Of a DNA stretch of 64,000 nucleotides, positions 34,857 through 45,990 are shown piece after piece. The translations under genes were made by a program, and so were the position numbers. Source of the stretch: Chlorops oryzae (taxonomy: Eukaryota > Arthropoda > Insecta > Diptera > Chloropidae); NCBI GenBank assembly GCA_020466095.1, contig CM035806.1, positions 163,081,379 through 163,145,378 of the forward strand, in the 5' to 3' direction. Position 1 is the first letter of the stretch. Every line of letters begins with the position of its first letter. Below the pieces are notes generated by a model that did not search any database, was not told the origin of the DNA, and saw nothing but the letters and a program-made list of their open reading frames with translations.

Positions 34857-36688
34857 TATATTTGGGTCATTTGGTCATCATTTTCTATATAGTACCCATG
34901 CAATACAGTTTGATCAAATACCCAAATAACCTAGTGAAGAAAGATTGGCCCATACCCATAATAATCATCCGAGGACGGTTCCCTTGCGGATTAAGTTAAA
35001 GGATAAATTAAAATGCCTTTCAAAATGTTTCGAAAAGCACGAAGCTATGCTATAGGTCTGCAATTATCAATTCCTTAGGCGCCAAGGTGCCAAAGCGTTT
35101 TTCCTTCCAACCTATCAGAGAAAACATATATGTATACCCGGGTCGATGAAGTATTTAAAATGATTCGGCAAGATTGATCAAGTGGCTCCGTGTTAATTTT
35201 GAAGCCCTGCATATAAGTTCCTCTAATTGACTCAGCTCATCCATAATCGCACCATTAATGTAAGATTGTTGATGTCATAAATTGATTTCCAATCAATTTC
35301 ACACCTACTGCGACTCATTGGGAATTCATCGATAAAGAAATTAGCATTTTTATTACAGCCGCCTGTCAACGGCGACGTTCGAATGAAGGTTTTGATGAAT
35401 GAATTTACAAGATATTCAGTTAGGCAAAAATTACAACAAAGCCCCTAATTTGCATATGCACTGATACAATGACACGGAGATACATGAACCTGAATAGTTG
35501 CATTGGTGTGCATACCTATTCAAGGTATAGTTAACTTCTTAAAGCAGTGGCTCTCAAATTAAGAATAACCTACCATCGATTTTCGAAAGTGTTCTCTTAG
35601 GATCACAGCTAGCCAGCTAGAGTGGCGGTCAAAGGGGTAACTTTCCTGGTACCCGGTCTCCACGAAGAGATCCAAAATATCGGAGAAATTTTATACAGAA
35701 CAGGCTGTTGACTCTATCATTTTTGGCCAAGTTTTTGGTAAAGGCATTGTGGTTACTTCAAATTATCTTCAACCGCCTGGACCTATTTCTGATGTCTGAT
35801 GTCTTACGATCGTTTGTTTTTTCTTTTGATCTTTTTATGATAATTGAATGCAGCCTCAAAAAAACAAATACTCCTACAAGGGCCCGAAATTCCTCTTTTA
35901 TGGATCTGCATTGAAATTATCATCAAGCTATTACTCCAAATGGTTCACTACGATGTCTTGCGACCTAATTCTTTAGTTCTTCGACTACCATAGGAAATTT
36001 TCCCCGGGGCACGAATCTCCTCCCAGCTGACCTGATCACAATGAAAGAAAATCAACTTGAATAATTTCCTGTCCACGATTATACACATGAAACAAAATTT
36101 CACAAATAAAAAGTTCCTGTTTTCAATTCTGTTGGCTTTAAAAAGTTTGGAAGCCACTGAATTTTCAGCAAATATTTTATTAATAACCTTATGTTAATAT
36201 GAAAATCAATCCCGATTTCACTTCTCATGCGAAAAAGTGTGGAGTCATAAACCTGAAAACAATGACTTCCTGATGGCTTTGAAATTTTTCCTCACGTCAC
36301 GAACGTCACTTTTTTTTTTTTTTAATAAAATAAAAATATCCAATCCGCAATTGAAGCAAAACTTCATCGGCGTAACTTGGAAGCCAGTAATAATTTAGAA
36401 ACATAAATCTTTTGGTCCATCCTTTGATCATTGGAAAGTTGTGATGAAATCCTGTAGAGTTTTTCCACCGTAATGCAAGACAAGTGTTTGGATCGATTGT
36501 TCTATTTAAGATTACCTACACTAAGTTCGAGGATCTCGATTATGTGTACTTTGAATCTATCCAAAATGTGGAGTGCTATAAAGATCATGTCATTCCAAGT
36601 AATCGCTGCTTTGTGACACTACATGATGTATTAAAAACTTTGGACAAAACAATTTTTTTCCAGTAAAAGGTTTTTTAAGGCTTCAAAT
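34857..36688. other. Intergenic, no gene seen
   Basis: AT-rich unique-looking DNA. Short frames (35708, 35948, 36484) lack any recognisable domain or splice context. Confidence 0.4.
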
Positions 36689-37229
36689 CAGGGTTGGAAC
36701 TTTACTCCAATTGCAGTAGATCTACTGCGTTTTTTTTTTTGAAATTTTTGACATCTACTGCGACACTGCGCAAAGCTTAAAATCTACTGCGATTTTCCCT
36801 GGTGTCACTCGATTTTTTTTTTTCAAACAAAACTCCTAACGATAACTACCAAAAAAGTACCAATTTTGGTTATGTATTATCAACACCGCAATTCTATTTG
36901 TAACAAAGATACTATAGTTGTCCTTGTTAAACATCTTGGATTTTCCATTTAAGCTTATATGTCGCGATATTAACAGTTTGACAGCTGATATAAAAAAAAA
37001 ATCTTGTCAAAAATCTTCGCTGAACATTGGAAGACGCGCAATCTGGAGATATATTTACATGAAATGTACTTTTTGTTTATTTTTTCTTTTTATTTGAAAA
37101 GAATAAAATATTTTTTTGTTATAAAATCAGATTTGTAATGATTTTTATTTTTTACTGCGCAAAATTGAAATCTAGAGCCCTTTTTTGTTAAAACTGCTGC
37201 ACTTTCTTCTTCGCCAAGTTCCAACCCTG
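36689..37229 (+). mobile_element. Element with CAGGGTTGGAACTT inverted ends
   Basis: Perfect 14-bp inverted termini CAGGGTTGGAACTT / AAGTTCCAACCCTG. Near the left end are repeated ATCTACTGCG words. No matching 8-bp duplication. Termini are hAT-like. Confidence 0.7.
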
Positions 37230-37451
37230 AGCGTATTACACTGACAGACATTTCGATATATTCCACACATCCCTACGTTATCTTTTGTTTCTAGTGCTGC
37301 CAGCTTAGAGGTTTTCCCTATATTCATTTAGAGCTAGATTCAGAGGAACAAATCTTTTATAGGGAAATTTAGAGGGATTCTATGAAAGATTTAATTAATA
37401 ATTTTTTATAGAAAAAAGGCATGGTCTAGATTTATTTAAAACCTTTGACGC

Positions 37452-38130
37452 CAGTGCTCGGACTTCTACCACTTTAGTGGTAGATCTACCACTTTTTTTC
37501 ACTTTCTACCACTTGTACCATGCTAGGTCTAAATCTACCACTTTTTTCTACTTATTTATGAATTTAGTTTATTTATTTTATGATCATTTTGAATAATTGA
37601 GAACATAAAAATGTTGTTGAATGTTATGTTTTATTGAAAAATATGTTGGCAGCTTCCTATTAACAAGAATGTTGTCAAGAATGGCAGTATTGGCGCTTAT
37701 CGAGATCCAATAAATATTTAGGCATGTGCTAGATTCCGAAGGCTGGTGGAATCGGAATTAAAATCGACAAAATTTCATATAGAATTTTCAGATTTTGTTG
37801 GTTTTGATTTTGGGTCGGAACTGCTATTGCTTCTTAATTGCACAGTCCCCTTTTTGATTCGCTTCTCTATGAGATATATATGAAATTTCAGTTGACTAAA
37901 ATTCCGAATCCGTCAGTTTTCGAATTCCAGCACATGCCTGATTGACACATTTTTTTTTTTAAACAAGAGAAAATACCTAAAAACATATAAGTTTCCTAAT
38001 TTTCTACATGATCAGATGTGATATATTTTATTTCTATTTTAAACAATTTTAAATCTACCACTTTTATATAGATCTACCACCTCTTCTTTAAAAATCTACC
38101 ACCTTTAAAAATTTTCAAGTCAAAGCACTG
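37452..38130 (+). mobile_element. hAT-like element, CTACCACTTT-rich
   Basis: Termini CAGTGCTCGGACTT and (reverse) CAGTGCTTTGACTT. Flanking 8-mers TTTGACGC (37444-37451) and TTTGACAC (38131-38138) match at 7 of 8. Repeated TCTACCACTTT words near both ends. Confidence 0.75.
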
Positions 38131-38269
38131 TTTGACACACTCACTATAGTTTGTTCCCTTAGCGGCTATGTCCATGGTCACACGTAAGAAATTTTCGATA
38201 AGATCATTCAACGTTCCTTCCATTCAAAGAGAGATACAATATGTTTTAGTGCGTGTGTTCGGTGTGCTC

Positions 38270-38482
38270 AGCTCCGTAACATAGTTGTTTGGGATGCCAA
38301 CCTATGATGCTGAGAGGCTCTGGGTTCAACTCCCAGCTCAGACGTCGCTGTTAGCTGTGTCGTTTTTTCTGTTTCTGTACTTCTTTGCTTCCCCATTTTT
38401 CATGATAGCACAACGGGCCTATTGGAGGCCCAAGTGTGTCACCCTTGGTGGCAGCTACACTAATCAACCAACCAAACAATCA
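38270..38482 (+). mobile_element. tRNA-derived SINE
   Basis: tRNA-like head: A-box-like ATAGTTGTTTGGGATGCC at 38281 and B-box GGTTCAACTCC at 38323. The body ends GGCCCAAGTGTGTCACCC and an AACC repeat tail. The same head and tail recur at 53826-54550. Confidence 0.75.
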
Positions 38483-38610
38483 CCGGACTAAGTTCAAAGG
38501 TACGAAATTCAACTAGTAATTAATTTATTCATGCATTCGAACTTCTTAGAAGTGAGGAATCGCTTTTAGAAAGGCAAAGTAAGTCTGCCACGCGGTATTT
38601 AGTATATAAG

Positions 38611-40283
38611 GCTGCGGTTGTAGTAGATGCATAAATTAAGTCTTACGACTACGCAAGATAAGATTTAATACGGCTTCGTTGGTTACATTGCATGCGACCA
38701 AATGTTGCTTCTTTTGTTTGTTTACATTCGAAAGTTAAAGTTTTAGAGTTGGAAAACTATCGAAAACATCATCGATAGTTTTTTTTAAGTTTTCACTGTT
38801 GGCATTTTATGGATAAATACATCTTTAAGTCCGAAAATTGTCCCTAGGGAAACATTCCCTAGATTTCCCATCAATTTAGGAGGACTCCTCACGCTTAGGG
38901 GATATCTAGATCTAATTTACATACATACAATTCGAAAAATTTCCAATCCGATTTATCTTTGGTTCACTATTGATAATTGTCCAGCTCTATAAATCTTGAC
39001 AGCGAAAATAAAGAAATTATAATATGGCAGCTTCAAACAAGCAAGTCGTCAGTGTGTCCTGTTCAAAGCATGAGCATAGCACATACACATTGTCTTTAAA
39101 TTGCATAGATCTGATGCTGTAGCTAAGACTATGGTATGCATACATGCCGCATGCTACTAACATAATGTATTAGGTCTGCTCATACATATCTGTTTGAGCA
39201 TTGTACTATTCCAGTTATTTTAAACTTTAAGGAAAATTTGGATTAATTGGAGGCGTTTTTTTTTAAAAAATATAATTAATTAATAAAACTCGTTGATAAC
39301 CCAAATCAGATTTTTTATAAAATATAATGATTAGGATATAGTTTTTACTATTATTCACATTAAAAATGAATAAAATTTTTACAAAACTTTCTCTCGATTC
39401 TATAGTTTTTACTGCATTCACTTTCGAGACACTTCACAATTGTGGTTCAATTAAATTCTATATTAATTTATTCAATTACATGTAGGACTTAGGTCTAAAT
39501 GTGATCGAAAACTCATGCTGCATGGATAATACACCAATAGCAGGTATAGAATTCAAGCAAATTGGATAATTTATAGGAACTCAAATAGAATGCTTTAGAA
39601 GGTAATAAGCACATCAACTGTATAAGATGCATGTGCCACTAGCAAGAAAATTCAAAATACGATCGATCGGTTTTATTAGCTAAAAGTATAATGAAGCTTT
39701 AATAAATATTGACATTACGTTTTGCTTAATGTGCATCGAAAAATGTTTTCTTTTATAGTATATTGCACCATTTTGACTATGTACATTGATAATTAATAGA
39801 TTTTTGTAAAAAGTGTGAAAAAGTTAGTCGACGGTAGGAAAACATTCTCTATAGTTTCTTAATTATTAAGTTTTCACTTATGGATAGATTTAATTTATGA
39901 TTTCAAGACATTTCAGAAAAATTTCACTCCATTTATCATTTGTCCTATGAATAATATGTACAGTACTCATAACATTCCAAAGAAGATTAGAAATCAATTT
40001 AGATGGCAGCTCTCACAATATCAATGCTAAGTCTTCAGCTCAAGTTTCCGACATTATTCAATCCAATATTATCTTTGTCATATATAGCATATTTGAATGC
40101 TTTTGCATAACATCTTGCAGCTGATGACCAAAATGCTATTGTCCAAGCTACAGTATGTATAGAGCGCGCACTACAACGTAACCATATGCCACATACTCAT
40201 TCGTTGTTTCTATGTTTAACATGCGTGCTCGTGCGTAGTAGTAAGACTTAATTTACGCATCTACTATAGCCGCAGCCTAAGAC
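38611..40283. repeat. Inverted pair of about 46 bp, 1.6 kb apart
   Basis: 38611-38656 (GGCTGCGGTTGTAGTAGATG start) and the reverse complement of about 40226-40283 (GGCTGCGGCTATAGTAGATG) match closely, including AAATTAAGTCTTAC. Reads as the termini of another nested element. Confidence 0.7.
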
Positions 40284-40411
40284 GGATTTGTAGTGATTTT
40301 TGAAAACCTTTTAAAGGGAAAAACGACATTTTAGAGGGAATTTGAATGAACTTTAGAGGGAAGGCTCTGGCAGCACCTGGCAGCACTGTTTGTTGTTTGT
40401 ATGTGTTTACG

Positions 40412-40417
40412 TCAGTT
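40412..40417 (+). promoter_or_regulatory. Possible initiator of TSG101
   Basis: TCAGTT matches the arthropod Inr consensus (TCAKTY), about 90 bp upstream of the TSG101 ATG. No TATA box is visible upstream. Prediction from motif and position only. Confidence 0.3.
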
Positions 40418-40502
40418 CGTTCATCTGAAGAAGAAAAAGCATTAATCATATTCTAATAATTTAGTAAATTTGAAATTGAGAAAACGAATCAAATCGTAGA
40501 AG

Positions 40503-42218
40503 ATGATGACGGCGTCGGAAGAAGCGCAAATAACGCGCTTGTTATCGAAGGTGAGTATTCAGTTTTGAGGGGGATTTGAAAGTCATTGCTGATCGAATGT
40601 CATGATTATAAGATGAATTTCCTTTGTTTTGTATGCCTTTTCACTGCTCTGTAGTATAAAAATTTAGCGCCCACTAAAAAGGACGTCATCGATGTAGTCA
40701 CGAATTTCCGAAGTCTTTCGTACAATCTACAAAAATTTGGTAAGTCTTCACATGATGGTCGTTTTGAGATAATCGAAATAACTATTTGGTTCCATTTAGT
40801 GTTCAATGATGGAAGCTCGAAGGACTTATTCTGTTTGCAAGGCACAATTCCGGTCATTTACAAAAGTTAGTATTGGAAAATCTGAACGAAAGTGCTATCT
40901 ATTTAAGTGGATTAATTATTGTATTTTTTTTTTTTAGATAATACTTACTACATTCCCATCTGTATTTGGCTGATGGATACGCATCCACAAAATGCACCGA
41001 TTTGTTTTGTCAAGCCTACACCGACAATGCAAATAAAAGTGTCCATGTACGTCGATCACAATGGAAAAGTTTATTTACCATATTTGCATGATTGGCAGCC
41101 AGTGAGTAGAGACGCCAAAGTGCGGCGTTATTCCATTAAATTTTTAATCAATATGTGAAATACAATTTTCAGCACTCTTCGGACCTTTTGTCGTTGATAC
41201 AAGTTATGATAGTAACATTTGGCGAGTTTCCACCTGTCTATTCGAAGCCGAAGGAGCAGCAACAATCTTCTCCATACCCAAGTTCTGGTATGGTAGCTTA
41301 CAAATTAAGTTTATTCGTTTATATTAATTTATTTTGCAGGATTCATGCCCCAACCGGGCGGTACTGGTGGTCCAGCAGGCGGTTTCCCACCATATCCGAC
41401 AGGTAGTAATTTTCCACCGTATCCGCCGTATCCACCAGCCGGTGGTAATGCTGGAACGAATTCAGTTGGTAGTGGTAGTGGTGGACCCGGCTATCCGCCT
41501 TACATGAACTATCCGCCAAATCAGGGACCAGGAGGCTATAACTCTGGCAGCTATGTAAGAAATTATGGAAATCATTCTAAATAAGCTAAAATTCTTAAAC
41601 CATTTCCATTTAGAACTCAAATCCCAGTCCGAGCTCAACGGGCACAATAACAGAAGAGCACATAAAAGCATCACTAATAAGTGCTGTCGAGGATAAGATA
41701 CGACGTCGCCTGCAGGAGAAGGTGAATCAATATCAAGCGGAAATTGAGACACTGAATCGTACGAAACAGGAATTGGTGGAAGGTGGCACAAAAATCGATA
41801 CGATCATTGCGCGTATGCAGCGTGAAGATGTCGATCTTCAAAAGAATATTAAAATATTGCGTGATAAGGAACAGGAGCTGGAGAAGAGTCTTGAGGCATT
41901 AGAGAATTCCGATGGTATCGATCCGGATGAAGCTGTAACCACAACTGCACCACTCTATAGACAGTAAGAATTGTGATGATGATAGATAATTCGAATCGAA
42001 TGAGTACGCTTACACATGTTCTCTATTTTAGGCTGCTAAATGCATATGCTGAGGAAGCAGCTACAGAGGATGCAATCTACTATTTGGGTGAAGCCCTAAG
42101 GAGTGGCGTTATTGATTTGGAGACATTTCTCAAGCACGTTCGACAGCTGTCTAGAAAGCAATTCATGCTCAGAGCTGTTATGCAAAAGTGCAGACAAAAG
42201 GCCGGACTCGCAGGCTAG
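40503..42218 (+). CDS. TSG101: TSG101, ESCRT-I subunit
   Basis: Endosomal sorting subunit (ESCRT-I): binds ubiquitinated cargo and late-domain partners at endosomes and the cytokinetic bridge. Exons 40503-40550, 40655-40739, 40800-40865, 40938-41101, 41173-41287, 41340-41554, 41614-41963 and 42032-42218 join in frame with GT/AG borders, giving 409 aa, close to the usual 390-410. The UEV domain (about 1-145) shows GTIPVIYK, NTYYIPICIWLMDTHP, ICFVKPT and YLPYLHDW. The E2 catalytic Cys is absent, as in this family. A Pro/Gly/Tyr-rich linker (about 150-231) is followed by a coiled coil (about 240-335) and a steadiness-box end (AIYYLGEALRSG, FLKHVRQLSRKQF, stop after QKAGLAG). Two ATGs are adjacent at 40503; I used the first. 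AATAAA at 42566, 42650 and 42666. The kuduk gene lies head-on downstream. Confidence 0.97.
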
Positions 42219-42634
42219 GAAGCTTAGCCACAAACGACTCAAAACGCATCTCACAATGCTGTCACAAGGATCGTTTGCTGCACTCAAGGATCGTTCAATC
42301 GTTGTGGGATATTATTAATATATACATACATACATACATACATTTAAAGTTATCTATATATATGCAAATTAAGAGTTTATATCAAATCTAAACAATAACA
42401 CTGAGAGTTCTATGTGCGCCTACAGATGCAACTAATGGGATATTCCCACGAATTCGCATTGGACCCCGCTCGCAGTTTATTGCACACATACACACACGCT
42501 CTGTATGTACCCTTATTGATTGCATTCGCAATGTTCTTTTTTTTTTTTTTAGATCATCTTCGTCCAATAAACGAACAAAAAGAGAATTTGTACAAATTCT
42601 TGTTGGAATCCATTTTTGAATATTTTCTCTTTTC

Positions 42635-42640
42635 TTTATT
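42635..42640 (-). terminator. Candidate polyadenylation signal of kuduk
   Basis: AATAAA on the minus strand about 190 bp after the kuduk stop, inside the TSG101 3' region, which has its own plus-strand AATAAA at 42566, 42650 and 42666. Confidence 0.4.
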
Positions 42641-42828
42641 CTACATATTAATAAAAAGCATTCAAAATAAATGAATTGGGAATCATGATGCGTGCATTAA
42701 TTGTACACGCTATTTTGTTTACAGTGAAGCCAAGTGTTTCCTTCTTCGAGTGCAAAGCTGTTTGAATTGTTCTTGTTGTTGTTGTTGTTATCCTAAATGG
42801 GCTGCTGCTTCCACGCGCATGCCATTTC

Positions 42829-43095
42829 TTATATGTAAATTCCTACCGACAGCAGAAGGAATATTAGGCCGCATCCAAGGAAAAGCGACGAGCAAAATGC
42901 GAGCATTAACTCCTTGAAAAGTGACCGGTCCTTGGAGTTCTTGGGCCGCGATACAACATAGATGAAGAACCATGTTGTGAAGAACATGCCCATACCCATG
43001 AGGACGGTTGTCAAATGCGGGAATATCGCCGGATTGATGGGCGATGTATAGCGATCCATGCCTGAGGTGTCGAACGGTACATCGCTGTATTTCAT
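42829..43095 (-). CDS. kud: TMEM258 / kuduk, oligosaccharyltransferase complex subunit
   Basis: Small ER membrane protein of the oligosaccharyltransferase complex (N-glycosylation). Single exon, 88 aa. The motif MDRYTSPINPAIFPHL is near-identical to the N-terminal signature of animal TMEM258. Two membrane segments follow: about residues 29-50 (VLMGMGMFFTTWFFIYVV) and 65-86 (AFCSSLFLGCGLIFLLLSVG), ending VGIYI as in the human protein. The usual length is 78-80 aa. The extra N-terminal residues (MKYSDVPFDTSG) mean translation may instead begin at the internal Met13 (43059). Minus-strand AATAAA at 42640-42635 overlaps the TSG101 3' region, so the transcripts probably converge and overlap. Upstream DNA is filled by a MITE at 43428. 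Confidence 0.95.
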   Translation of the reverse strand: MKYSDVPFDTSGMDRYTSPINPAIFPHLTTVLMGMGMFFTTWFFIYVVSRPKNSKDRSLFKELMLAFCSSLFLGCGLIFLLLSVGIYI

Positions 43096-43427
43096 TTTCC
43101 AACTGTGATTGAATTTAGATCGGCGTATTAATTCACTTTAATGTCGGATTATTGTTATTTGAAAATGTGGGCGATTACTTTTACATACGTGGCCGGCTCA
43201 GTGCTGCCAGATCGATTAAATTAAATTCTGCTAGGGAGCGCTTGAGTTTCCGCTAGATTCTGCGCTTAATTCAAAAATAATAGTTTTCTTCGATATATAT
43301 TTCTCATGTCACAGTATTCCAGTCTTCGACTTTGTCATTTGAATAATTTAATTCCCATGAAAATAAAGGCTACTAAGCTCCGGCTTAGACCAAACCATTC
43401 TGATTGAAGAATTGCCAACATATGTCG

Positions 43428-43663
43428 CATATATAACTATATATGTCACTCAGGAGCCTTTTACATTTTGGCTCTTTTCAACGCGGTCATGAGTACCCAC
43501 CACGGTCTTTGGTACCCACCAAAATGAGCATTTTTCACTTAAAAAATCACCAATCATCACATTTCTCTTTCGCTCCCATTTGCCTGGCGAGTAACATCTC
43601 TATCTAACTGGCGCGAAACGTCGCGCGCAATATCTATAAGAGTGACATATATGGTTATATGTG
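43428..43663 (-). mobile_element. MITE of the ATAACCATATATGTCACTC family, copy 3
   Basis: 236 bp, inverted relative to copies 1 and 2, with exact 8-bp duplications ATATGTCG (43420-43427 and 43664-43671). Ends CATATATAACTATATATG and (reverse) CACATATAACCATATATG. Confidence 0.92.
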
Positions 43664-44206
43664 ATATGTCGACAAGTAGGCGACGGGAAGTGGAATCGAG
43701 TACACTCCCCGTCGCCTACTTGCCAAAAAGTGTTGGAAACTCTTCAATCGGAATTACCTAGTCTAATCACAACAGTAAGCTTTGTTCCGAATTTTAACAC
43801 AGTGGGTTCAAAATTGTGGAATTTGGGTCCACCTCTTTTCATGGGGGTAGGGGGTTGGAGTGGTTTGATTTCTAAATTTTTTTTTTTTCAATTTCATAGA
43901 TATTTGCAAAGAAACGTCCATGCCAAATTTCATAGGAGAACTCTTTCTATCATTTATCAAGAAATGTATGGATGTCAAGCACTCTATCCGTACGCGTGAT
44001 TTGTTTTTCTAACATTTTCCTTACATTTGTATTGGATATTAGTACTGAGAGCATCTATGTATATGCACTTATGGCCTGTCCATTAATTACGTAAGGTTCT
44101 TATTATTTTTTTCATGTTTGCGTCTTAAGTCCTTGCGCAGACAGTTCTGTTAAAAAAAAAAGCGAGGGAGATAGCGCAATTGTTCAATTTCAATGTATGG
44201 TCACCG

Positions 44207-44438
44207 CATGATACAAGAAAACAAGATAGCGCCACTTCAGTACCGCTATTTTGAGGCTCTCTTTGAGAGCCGAAAATTGAGTTTGTGACGTCACTGACCG
44301 AGAAATTGTTGTTGTTTCCCATGCTAATCAAAAAATTAAAAATCCGGTTTAACATGGGAAACAACAACAACGAATCGCGATTTTGAGTTTGTGACGTTTC
44401 CTCTCTCAAGTGGCGCTATCTTGTTTTCTTGTATCATG
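44207..44438 (+). mobile_element. 31-bp-TIR MITE (CATGATACAAG family), copy 1
   Basis: 232 bp with a perfect 31-bp inverted terminus beginning CATGATACAAGAAAACAAGA. Exact 8-bp duplications GGTCACCG (44199-44206 and 44439-44446). Inner inverted pair GTTGTTGTTTCCCATG. The CATGAT start, 31-bp repeat and 8-bp duplication resemble P elements; hAT is the alternative. Confidence 0.95.
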
Positions 44439-44446
44439 GGTCACCG

Positions 44447-44983
44447 TAACTATTTTCCGCTGCCCAATTTAAAAGTCTGCTAGATCTAGCGGAAAATTTG
44501 CTGATCTGGCATCACTGAGCCGTCATTTGAAAATGATTATTTAGCGCTGCGAAACTCTCGATGCCACTATCGGTAGTATCGAATGTTTTTTGATTTTTTT
44601 CTCATTCTCGAATTTCCAACGACCGGATTTCCAAAATACCTGACTCCGATTAGCATTTGCCAATTGGGTTCGAGTCATTGTGAGAATTCTCTTGATATAC
44701 TGGGAAAAGGCTAGAGACTTCGATGATATTTAGCAGAGACAACCCCCAAAAGACCAACTTTCCAAATACGCTATTTACACGTTAAGACATTTCGATAATG
44801 AAAGCGACGCAGGCGGAATAGGGAAAAACGCTCCCATACCATACCCAGTAAATTAGAAAAAATCCCGTAATTTTTCATCGAAATGAGAAATTAACCAAAA
44901 TTGAAATGAAAATGGCTAAATAGCCGAAAAGCAACGGAAAGTAGAAAATTTTTTGGCTAAATTTAGCCAAAACGGCAACTCTG
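44447..44983. promoter_or_regulatory. Upstream region of the MALSU1-like gene
   Basis: No TATA box picked. A perfect 22-bp palindrome at 44951-44972 (half TTTTGGCTAAA) lies 11 bp before the first ATG, with a related GGCTAAATAGCC at about 44913. CAACTCTG directly before the ATG also resembles a hAT terminus. Confidence 0.35.
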
Positions 44984-45894
44984 ATGCCGAGCACATCACA
45001 GCTGCTTAAAAATTCGAATATAATGTGGATTGGAACTGTGAGAGGATTGATCCGTTTGCGGCCAATAAGTTGTTTGCGGTTGCGAAGCTTTCATCAAGAA
45101 TTCACGCAGCCAGGAGGTCCAGAGAAAGGAAATCAAAAGAACAAAGAGCCTGAAACGAGCGCCAACGTTTCAACGATTCCAAGATATAAAATCTTTCGCG
45201 ATGAGGACTCTCCAGAGATATTCGACGTCGAGGAAGAACGTCAACGACGCAGAATTGAAACGGAGGAAATGGAAGATATCGACGGAGTTAGAGAAGCTTT
45301 TGCTGGACTGAATTTGAAAAGTGATGAATTAGTTTTGCGAAAGTTTTGCCTTCGAATTGATTTTAAATTGTCTTGTTTTTTGGTTCAATAGGAGGAATTC
45401 ACGGTGTTTTCGATGTGGAAGATTTAGTGGACGTACTGCGAAAGGAGAGTGGCGAGGATATATTTGTTTGTTCAGTGCCGCAAGAATTCAAATATGTTGA
45501 CCACATGGTCGTTTGCACTGGACGCAGCTATCGTCATATGTTGGCTCTGGCCGAATTCGTTCGTCGCGTGTTCAAAGTGAAGCGAAGCAAGAGTGATATA
45601 TTGCCCAAAATCGAGGGTGAAAAAAGTCGAGATTGGATGGCTATGGATTTGGGTAAAGCGGGGGGAAATTCATTTGATTTGCGATCTAAATAATGGAATT
45701 TTGTTCTTTTTGTTTCTATTATTTTTTGCCTAGGAAACATTGCTCTTCACATATTTTCGGCTACGGCACGCGAAGAATACGACTTAGAATCCCTATGGGC
45801 TATTGGACGTGAATATGATAGCGAATTGAATAAGCCTCAAGATGCCCTAGTCAAACTATTCGAACAACATACAGTTTCTTGGGAGACGAAATAG
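44984..45894 (+). CDS. MALSU1: MALSU1-like mitochondrial ribosome assembly factor (RsfS/Iojap family)
   Basis: RsfS/Iojap-family protein; family members bind the large ribosomal subunit and act in its assembly or silencing, here in mitochondria. Exons 44984-45320, 45392-45652 and 45734-45894 join in frame (GT/AG), giving 252 aa. Residues 14-40 (MWIGTVRGLIRLRPISCLRL) look like a mitochondrial presequence, so the second ATG at 45023 (239 aa) is the likelier start. An acidic, Arg-rich linker precedes the domain at about 118-240: FDVEDLVDVLRKESGEDIFV, then YVDHMVVCTGRSYRHMLAL, KIEGEKSRDWMAMDLGNIALHIF (split by an intron) and REEYDLESLW. These fit the family pattern of a D-[FY]-x-[VI]-x-[ST]-G core and EG...W...D-x-G. 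AATAAA at 45985-45990. The symbol is that of the human ortholog. Confidence 0.92.
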
Positions 45895-45984
45895 CAAAGA
45901 TAAAAACATATTCTTGTTAATGTCTACTTAGGACATAAGAAGATATCCGATTATAGCGGAGGTTATGCTAAAAAAATCTTTGTA

Positions 45985-45990
45985 AATAAA
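45985..45990 (+). terminator. Polyadenylation signal of MALSU1-like gene
   Basis: AATAAA about 90 bp after the stop codon; the usual distance for a short fly 3' UTR. Confidence 0.55.

Larger units (their letters stand above)
37292..40388 (+). mobile_element. Candidate 3.1-kb composite hAT-like element upstream of TSG101
   Basis: Left TAGTGCTGCCAGCTTAGAGG and right (reverse) CAGTGCTGCCAGGTGCTGCCAG. Both subterminal regions carry TTAGAGGGAA/TTCCCT words. Flanking 8-mers TTTGTTTC and TTTGTTGT agree at 6 of 8. Contains a nested element (37452), a SINE (38270) and an inner inverted pair (38611/40283). No transposase frame. Confidence 0.45.
43199..44517. mobile_element. Candidate element with CAGTGNTGCCAGATC ends between kuduk and MALSU1
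   Basis: CAGTGCTGCCAGATC at 43199 and its inverse GATCTGGCATCACTG ending at 44517. Both are followed inward by AAATTT and CTGCTAG/CTAGATCTAGC words. Two MITEs (43428, 44207) lie inside. No target-site duplication found. Confidence 0.45.
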
